Positions 1 through 4,901 of a stretch of 10,446 nucleotides of DNA are shown here, piece after piece. Position numbers and translations under genes: made by a program. Every line of letters starts with the position of its first letter. Position 1 is the first letter of the stretch. Below the pieces are notes generated by a model that was given only the letters and a program-made list of their open reading frames with translations, did no database searches and was not told the origin of the DNA. The stretch comes from Actinomycetes bacterium (GTDB lineage Bacteria > Actinomycetota > Humimicrobiia > JAHJRV01): assembly GCA_030612085.1 (NCBI GenBank), contig JAUWOM010000033.1, forward strand, positions 1-10,446, read 5' to 3'.

Positions 1-983
1 TGAGAAAATTTGGACAGGAAATTATTGAAATTTTAGGAAGAAAAAAAATCCACCCTATTTTTGCTGTGCCAGGAGGTGTTAATGGCGCTTTATTGGTCGA
101 TGGTAGAGATAAAATTCTGAGAGAAGTCGAATATGTTATAAATTCAATCGAAAGAGCAATTGAGATAGCTAAAGATTGGATAGGGAAAAACAAAGAATTA
201 GTGGATAGTTTTGCAAACTTTAAATCAGGTTACATGGGGCTAGTAAAGGATGGTGCACTTGAGCTCTATGATGGAGATGTAAGACTGATTGATGATGACG
301 GTAATCTGCTTGAGGAGTTTAATGACAGTAATTATCTCTCTTATATAGCAGAACATGTTGAAGATTGGTCATATCTTAAGTTCCCTTACTATAAAAAGAA
401 AGGATTTCCAGAAGGTTCTTATAGAGTAGGTCCATTGGGAAGATTAAATGTTTGTGAAAAAATAAGCACACAATTAGCCAATGAAGAGTTTAAGCAATTT
501 AAAACTATAAATAACAGCAAGCCAGTCGAAGGCTCAATATATTATCACTATGCAAGATTAATAGAAGACCTATATACTGCTGAGAGAACAAGGGAACTTT
601 TGGAGGACCCAGACATTCTTTCTACTGACATAAGGACAGAATCAGATAAGATTACAGGTGAAGGAGTAGGAGTGATTGAAGCACCAAGAGGTACCCTAAT
701 TCATCATTATAAAACAGATGAAAATGGTGTGATACAAAAGGTTAATCTGATTGTTGCTACAGGACACAACAATTGGGCTATGAGCAAATCTGTTGATATG
801 GTTGCAAAGCAGTTTATAAGCGGGGAGGAAATAAGAGAAGGCTTATTAAATCGTGTTGAAGCAGCAATTAGATGTTATGATCCATGTCTCTCATGTTCAA
901 CACATGCTTTAGGACAGATGCCATTATATATAGAAATTCACTCTGCAAAAGGTGAAATAGTAGAAACTATTAAAAGTGACTAA
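1..983 (+). CDS. [NiFe]-hydrogenase large (catalytic) subunit, group 3 (MvhA/HoxH-like), 5'-truncated by the window edge
   Basis: The frame is open from base 3 to the stop at 981-983, giving 326 visible residues; the true start and the N-terminal Cys pair of the active site lie off the left edge. An internal GTG at 66 could be mistaken for a start, but the residues before it (KFGQEIIEILG) are normal hydrogenase sequence. The protein binds the NiFe(CN)2CO centre and oxidises or produces H2 in the cytoplasm. Diagnostic features are VPGGVNGAL near the visible start, EAPRGTLIHHY in the middle, LIVATGHNN, and the C-terminal nickel motif DPCLSCSTH at visible residues 293-301. The 25 residues after that His are the peptide normally removed by a maturation endopeptidase once nickel is inserted. 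The sequence resembles the cytoplasmic group 3 enzymes that pair with NAD(P)-reducing (HoxH) or heterodisulfide reductase (MvhA) partners. I cannot separate 3c from 3d without the upstream genes. Family call is sure; subgroup is not. Confidence 0.95.
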   Translation, partial: RKFGQEIIEILGRKKIHPIFAVPGGVNGALLVDGRDKILREVEYVINSIERAIEIAKDWIGKNKELVDSFANFKSGYMGLVKDGALELYDGDVRLIDDDGNLLEEFNDSNYLSYIAEHVEDWSYLKFPYYKKKGFPEGSYRVGPLGRLNVCEKISTQLANEEFKQFKTINNSKPVEGSIYYHYARLIEDLYTAERTRELLEDPDILSTDIRTESDKITGEGVGVIEAPRGTLIHHYKTDENGVIQKVNLIVATGHNNWAMSKSVDMVAKQFISGEEIREGLLNRVEAAIRCYDPCLSCSTHALGQMPLYIEIHSAKGEIVETIKSD

Positions 984-1013
984 AAACTATATAAAAGTTA
1001 ATACAAAAGTAGA

Positions 1014-1478
1014 ATGAAAAAATTAAGTAAAAAATATGAAATTAAAAAGGGAAAAGTAGTTTCCATAAACATTAGTGAACATAAGGGAGTTTCTAAGAAA
1101 TCTGTCAATTCTTGCCTAATTAACAATTTAGGTTTTAATGGAGATGCTCATTCAGGAAAATGGCATAGGCAAGTAAGCCTCTTATCTAAAGAAAGCATCA
1201 ATAAGATGAGAAAAAAGGGTTTTAACATAAGTAGTGGTTCTTTTGCTGAGAATATAACAACTGAAGGAATTGACTTATTTAAAATACCTATTGGAAATAG
1301 ATTAAAAATAGGCAATGATGTTATACTTGAAATTTCACAGAAGGGAAAAGTTTGTCCGCGTCCGTGTTCAATCTATTATAAAATTGGCGATTGCATTATG
1401 CCTAAAGAGGGAATATTTGCTAAAGTTATAAAACCAGGGAAAGTTAAAGCTGGAGACATTATTGCAGTAGAGGAATGA
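1014..1478 (+). CDS. MOSC domain protein (molybdenum cofactor-related)
   Basis: A 154-residue protein made of one MOSC domain, the beta-strand-rich fold found at the C-terminus of Moco sulfurases and as stand-alone proteins. Visible hallmarks are GDAHSGKWHRQVSLL (residues 43-57), FAENITTEGIDL (77-88), the cysteine segment KVCPRPC (112-118), GDCIMPKEGIFAKV (125-138) and the closing KAGDII. Cys114, Cys118 and Cys127 are the candidate sulfur-carrying residues. As I recall stand-alone members, a His often follows the first of these cysteines, and here it is Pro. MOSC proteins are thought to move or bind sulfur on molybdenum/tungsten pterin cofactors; the exact reaction of the short stand-alone form is not settled. 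It starts 30 bases after the hydrogenase stop, so it is probably co-transcribed, and it precedes mobA and a molybdopterin enzyme, which fits a cofactor role. The ATG at 1014 has only a weak ribosome binding site. Confidence 0.88.
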   Translation: MKKLSKKYEIKKGKVVSINISEHKGVSKKSVNSCLINNLGFNGDAHSGKWHRQVSLLSKESINKMRKKGFNISSGSFAENITTEGIDLFKIPIGNRLKIGNDVILEISQKGKVCPRPCSIYYKIGDCIMPKEGIFAKVIKPGKVKAGDIIAVEE

Positions 1479-1483
1479 AGAAT

Positions 1484-1602
1484 GTATGGGTCAGGTCTTG
1501 TAATATAGCATATAAAAAATAAATGTAAGTTATGCTTAAAACAAAAACCGTAATTATTTCTCCATCTAAATTCTTAATACTAATATATTACAAAACTCAT
1601 AT
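1484..1602. repeat. Nested inverted repeats in the MOSC-mobA spacer, possible mobile-element remnant
   Basis: The 190-base gap between the MOSC gene and mobA contains a 10-base inverted repeat, TTGTAATATA at 1498-1507 and TATATTACAA at 1584-1593. Inside it is a shorter hairpin, AGCATA at 1507-1512 with TATGCT at 1531-1536. The left arm is preceded by GGGTCAGGTCTTG (1488-1500), which is much less AT-rich than its surroundings. It resembles sequences I associate with the edges of REP-associated (Y1) transposase genes. No transposase is present. The repeats are seen directly; the mobile origin is only a guess. Confidence 0.4.
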
Positions 1603-1668
1603 ATAGAATAATTCATCTAACCTTACCAAACAGGGACATTGCAGAAAGGAGCTTAACAAAAATAAAAT

Positions 1669-2286
1669 ATGTTTGAAATAAGCTCAGTGATATTGGCTGG
1701 TGGAAAAAGTAAAAGATTTGGTAAAAAAAAAGCTTTTCTTAAGATTAGGGGCAGAACTCTAATTGACCAGATTGTAGAAAAGATGGGAAGATTAAGTAAT
1801 GAGATTATTATTGTCACAAATATTCTAAAAAAATTTGACTATTTACCCAAAAAATTTGACTATTTAAATGTAAAATTAATAAAGGATATAATTCCATATA
1901 AGGGCTCATTGGGCGGGATCTATTCTGGACTGCTGTTTGCAAAAAATAATTCAACTTTTGTAGTTGCGTGTGATATGCCATTTTTAAATATATCTCTCCT
2001 TAAACATATTATTTCTTATTCTAAAGAATATGATGTAGTTATACCAAAAGTAGATAATTTTTTTGAACCATTACATGCAACCTATTCTAAGAGATGCTTA
2101 AAACCAATAAAGAAGCTAATAGATTCAGATAATCTAAAAATAATTGATTTTTTTAAAGAAGTAAGTGTAAAATTTGTTGAAAAAAACGAGATTGAAAAAT
2201 TTGATCCCAATTTTATGTCCCTATTTAATATAAATACTTTGAATGATTTTAAAATTGCAACTGAATGGAGAAAAAGTCAAAATTGA
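1669..2286 (+). CDS. mobA: Molybdenum cofactor guanylyltransferase MobA
   Basis: A 205-residue nucleotidyltransferase that joins GMP from GTP to molybdopterin, making the guanine dinucleotide cofactor used by enzymes of the DMSO reductase family. The formate dehydrogenase encoded just downstream is one of these. The N-terminal GTP site LAGGKSKRFGKKKAFL (residues 9-24) has the classic LAGGxSxRxGxxK form. KGSLGGIYSGL follows at 78-88, and CDMPFL at 101-106 carries the metal-binding Asp102. The C-terminal part keeps PLHATYS and the NINTLNDF ending typical of MobA. Residues 54-66 read KKFDYLPKKFDYL, an in-frame tandem duplication that helps make the protein slightly longer than the roughly 195 residues usual for the family. 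An in-frame stop at 1663-1665 fixes ATG 1669 as the earliest start. The only good Shine-Dalgarno, AGGAG at 1647-1651, is 17 bases away, farther than normal. Confidence 0.95.
   Translation: MFEISSVILAGGKSKRFGKKKAFLKIRGRTLIDQIVEKMGRLSNEIIIVTNILKKFDYLPKKFDYLNVKLIKDIIPYKGSLGGIYSGLLFAKNNSTFVVACDMPFLNISLLKHIISYSKEYDVVIPKVDNFFEPLHATYSKRCLKPIKKLIDSDNLKIIDFFKEVSVKFVEKNEIEKFDPNFMSLFNINTLNDFKIATEWRKSQN
1828..1866 (+). repeat. 18-base tandem direct repeat inside mobA (period 21)
   Basis: The 18 bases AAAAAATTTGACTATTTA occur exactly at 1828-1845 and again at 1849-1866, separated by CCC. The period of 21 keeps the reading frame and duplicates KKFDYL. Exact identity at the nucleotide level suggests a recent slippage event within the variable segment between the GTP-binding loop and the IPYKGSLGG segment. 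Confidence 0.95.
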
Positions 2287-2310
2287 TTTTAAAGGTCTAA
2301 AATATATATT

Positions 2311-2328
2311 TGTTATATCTATATAACA
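2311..2328. promoter_or_regulatory. Perfect 8-base palindrome upstream of the formate dehydrogenase genes (possible operator)
   Basis: TGTTATAT-CT-ATATAACA at 2311-2328 is a perfect inverted repeat with a 2-base centre. It lies 25 bases past the mobA stop and about 100 bases before the NuoE-like start. The half-site GTTATAT/ATATAAC resembles the half-sites of molybdate-responsive ModE operators, although enterobacterial ModE sites have a wider spacer. It lacks a following T-run, so it is not a convincing intrinsic terminator. An operator is the more natural reading, but this is inference from position and motif likeness. Confidence 0.45.
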
Positions 2329-2396
2329 TAAAAACTTTAATTAAACTATGGTTTTAGCAATTAGGGAGTTTTATTTAGAATTTTAAAAATATTTTT

Positions 2397-2417
2397 TGAT
2401 AATTAAATAGATTATCA
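2397..2417 (+). promoter_or_regulatory. Inverted repeat just ahead of the NuoE-like start (leader hairpin or operator)
   Basis: TGATAAT at 2397-2403 and ATTATCA at 2411-2417 form a perfect 7-base inverted repeat with a 7-base loop, ending 10 bases before ATG 2428. In mRNA it would place a small hairpin directly against the weak ribosome binding site (AGAG, 2417-2420). As DNA it could be a regulator site. All pairs but two are A-T, so chance formation in this AT-rich spacer is possible. Confidence 0.3.
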
Positions 2418-2427
2418 GAGCTTGAAA

Positions 2428-2874
2428 ATGGATAGCATTATAAAGATTATAGATGAAATGAATAAGAGTAATGAGGGATTAGTACCAATCCTGCAAAGAG
2501 TTCAAGATAAATTAGGTTATTTGCCTATTGATATTTTGGAAGCAATTTCTGAAAAAATGAATCTTCCTTACAATCAAGTTTTTGGAGTAACAACATTTTA
2601 TTCACAATTCCGATTGGAACCTCAAGGAGAAAATTTGATACAGCTATGTAATGGTACAGCTTGTCATGTAAAAGGCTCTAAAAAAATTATTAAAACAATA
2701 GAAGAAAAACTTGGGATAAAGAAAGGTGAAACTACTGAAAATATGAAATTTACATTCCAAGTAGTATATTGTATAGGATCCTGTGGTCTATCACCAACAG
2801 CAATGATTAATAAAAAAGTTATACCAAAATTAACTTCCAGTAAAATTTTAAAAATTTTAGAGGAATTATCCTGA
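2428..2874 (+). CDS. nuoE: NuoE-like [2Fe-2S] subunit of NAD(P)-dependent formate dehydrogenase
   Basis: A 148-residue protein of the thioredoxin-like ferredoxin family (complex I 24 kDa subunit, NuoE/HoxE/HndA/FdsG type). An N-terminal helical part (VPILQRVQDKLGYLP, GVTTFYSQF) precedes the [2Fe-2S] domain. Counted from ATG 2428, the ligands are Cys74 and Cys79 (CNGTAC) and Cys115 and Cys119 (CIGSC), the canonical C-x4-C and C-x3-C spacing. It shuttles electrons in the soluble diaphorase unit formed with the NuoF-like protein 66 bases downstream. A TTG at 2422 in the same frame would add two residues. I prefer ATG 2428 because AGAG at 2417-2420 is then at a better distance, though the site is weak. 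With no Nuo membrane genes nearby and fdhA following NuoF, this subunit most likely serves formate dehydrogenase, although sharing with the hydrogenase is possible. Confidence 0.92.
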   Translation: MDSIIKIIDEMNKSNEGLVPILQRVQDKLGYLPIDILEAISEKMNLPYNQVFGVTTFYSQFRLEPQGENLIQLCNGTACHVKGSKKIIKTIEEKLGIKKGETTENMKFTFQVVYCIGSCGLSPTAMINKKVIPKLTSSKILKILEELS

Positions 2875-2940
2875 TAATAAATTAAACTAAAATGTGCTTT
2901 TTAAAATTTAAAAATAATTTATCTAATAAAAGGAAAACAA

Positions 2941-4740
2941 ATGTCCCACAAAGTATATGAAAAAACAGTACTCTGTTGTGGAGGAACAGGATGTATTGCA
3001 GGTGGTTCTGAAAGTATTTATTTTTCCTTTTTAAATGAGATAAAAAGAAGAAGTCTTGACAAAAAATTTAGAATTTCAATTACAGGTTGTCATGGTTTAT
3101 GTGAGATGGGACCAATTGTTGTTGTACAACCAGAAGGTATTTTGTATTGCCATACTTTGATAGAGGATGTTCCTGAAATAATTGATAAGACACTTATAAA
3201 ATCGGACTTAGTGGAACATTTAGTATATAAGAATCCAAAAACATTAGAAATTATTCCAAAATACAAAGATATACCTTTCTACAAATACCAAAAAAGGATA
3301 TTACTAAGAAATTGCGGGGTTATTAACCCAGAAAATATTAAAGAATATATTAAAAGAGAAGGATATTCAGCATTAAGAAAAGCAATTCTTGATATGTCTC
3401 CATTACAAATCATTAATGAAATAAAAAAATCTGGTTTAAGAGGTAGGGGTGGAGCAGGATTTCCAACTGGGTTAAAATGGGAATTCACTAAAAAAGCAAA
3501 TGGTGAGCCAAAATATATAGTAGGCAATGCTGATGAGGGTGATCCGGGAGCATTTATGGATAGAAGTCTAATTGAAGGAGATCCTCATAGCCTATTAGAA
3601 GGGATGTTAATTGCAGGATACTCAATAGGAGCAAAAGAAGGATATATTTACTGTCGTGCTGAATACCCCTTAGCAATTAAAAGATTAAAAATTGCTATTA
3701 AGCAGGCGAAAGAAGCTGGATTAATTGGGAAGAATATTCTGGGATCAAATTTTAGTTTTGATATAAAAATAAAACAAGGTGCCGGAGCTTTTGTCTGTGG
3801 CGAAGAAACAGCTCTTTTAGCATCAATTGAGGGAAGGAGAGGTGAACCAAGACCTCGACCACCATTTCCAGCAAATTCAGGATTATGGGGTAAACCAACA
3901 AATATTAATAATGTTAAAAGTTATTCATATATTCCACAGATAATCTTAAATGGTGCGGACTGGTTTTCTTCTATAGGAACAGAAAGAAGCAAAGGAACTA
4001 TGGTTTTTGCTTTAACTGGTAAGGTTGTATCAACAGGACTTGTTGAAGTGCCAATTGGTATGAGTATCAGAGAGCTTGTATTTGATATTGGTGGAGGAGT
4101 ACCATTGGGAAAGAATTTCAAGGCTGTTCAAATAGGTGGACCATTAGGTGGATGTTTACCTGCAGAAAAATTGGATTTACCAATAGATTATGAACCAATA
4201 ATAGAAGCAGGTGCAATAATGGGTTCAGGAGGAATGATAGTTGTAGACAATGAGACTTGTATGGTTGAATTTGCAAAATACTTTTTACAATTTGCAAGTG
4301 ATGAAAGTTGTGGTCAGTGTGTTCCTTGTAGGTTAGGTGGAGAAAGGATGTTGGAGATACTTACTAGGATAACAGATGGTGAGGGTAAATTAGAGGATTT
4401 AAAAAAGTTGGAGAAACTATCAAGAGTTATGAATCAAGGCTCACTCTGTGCTCTTGGGCAGCTAACTCCAAATCCTGTACTTTCAACCTTGAGATATTTT
4501 AAAGATGAATACATTGCACACATTGTTGATAAGAGATGTCCAGCAGGGGAATGTGAAGCTTTAATAACTTACCATATTGATGAAAAAAAATGCACAGGTT
4601 GCACACGTTGTTTAAGGAAGTGTCCTCAAAATGCAATATCTGGTGAGAAGAAAAAACCACACAAAATAGATAAAAGACTTTGTATAAAATGTGGAGTTTG
4701 TAAAGATGTTTGCAAATTTGATGCTGTTTATATAATGTAA
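2941..4740 (+). CDS. nuoF: NuoF-like FMN/NAD(P)-binding subunit of formate dehydrogenase, with N-terminal [2Fe-2S] and C-terminal 2x[4Fe-4S] domains
   Basis: A 599-residue flavoprotein that exchanges electrons between NAD(P)H and Fe-S clusters. Domains in order: a thioredoxin-like [2Fe-2S] domain with Cys13, Cys18, Cys50 and Cys54; the NADH/FMN Rossmann-like core with GLRGRGGAGFPTGLKW (165-180), GNADEGDPGAF (195-205) and GAGAFVCGEETALL (280-293); the N3 [4Fe-4S] site CGQCVPC (457-463) plus Cys503; a CPAGEC motif (533-538) with His545 shortly after; and a bacterial ferredoxin tail with CxxCxxCxxxC at 551-561 and 581-591. This layout, larger than the plain complex I NuoF (around 430-450 residues), is that of HndC/HydB/HylB-type subunits in NAD(P)-reducing or electron-bifurcating hydrogenases and formate dehydrogenases. 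AAGGAA at 2930-2935 is a good ribosome binding site for ATG 2941. Whether the partner is NAD or NADP cannot be read from the sequence. Confidence 0.95.
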   Translation: MSHKVYEKTVLCCGGTGCIAGGSESIYFSFLNEIKRRSLDKKFRISITGCHGLCEMGPIVVVQPEGILYCHTLIEDVPEIIDKTLIKSDLVEHLVYKNPKTLEIIPKYKDIPFYKYQKRILLRNCGVINPENIKEYIKREGYSALRKAILDMSPLQIINEIKKSGLRGRGGAGFPTGLKWEFTKKANGEPKYIVGNADEGDPGAFMDRSLIEGDPHSLLEGMLIAGYSIGAKEGYIYCRAEYPLAIKRLKIAIKQAKEAGLIGKNILGSNFSFDIKIKQGAGAFVCGEETALLASIEGRRGEPRPRPPFPANSGLWGKPTNINNVKSYSYIPQIILNGADWFSSIGTERSKGTMVFALTGKVVSTGLVEVPIGMSIRELVFDIGGGVPLGKNFKAVQIGGPLGGCLPAEKLDLPIDYEPIIEAGAIMGSGGMIVVDNETCMVEFAKYFLQFASDESCGQCVPCRLGGERMLEILTRITDGEGKLEDLKKLEKLSRVMNQGSLCALGQLTPNPVLSTLRYFKDEYIAHIVDKRCPAGECEALITYHIDEKKCTGCTRCLRKCPQNAISGEKKKPHKIDKRLCIKCGVCKDVCKFDAVYIM

Positions 4741-4901
4741 AAGAAATTATAAAAAAAAGATATTAATTTGATATATACAAAAGTAAAAGTGTATCAATAA
4801 TCTTTAAGGGTGTTTAAAAATAATAGATGATACAAAAACTTTTAATACATAATCCAAAAGAAAGTAAATTAAAATTCTATCCACGATTAGGAAAATAACA
4901 T

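Noticed and set aside
66..68. GTG as start of the hydrogenase gene
   Set aside because: Upstream in-frame residues are typical hydrogenase sequence, so the gene is cut by the window edge instead.
3279..4121. Two minus-strand open frames (82 and 66 codons) within the NuoF-like gene
   Set aside because: They lie wholly inside a strongly conserved coding region on the other strand, and their translations resemble no family; they are shadows.
4782..4836. TGTATCA...TGATACA inverted repeat in the NuoF-fdhA spacer
   Set aside because: Arms of only seven bases about 30 bases apart in AT-rich DNA; no position or motif supports a function.
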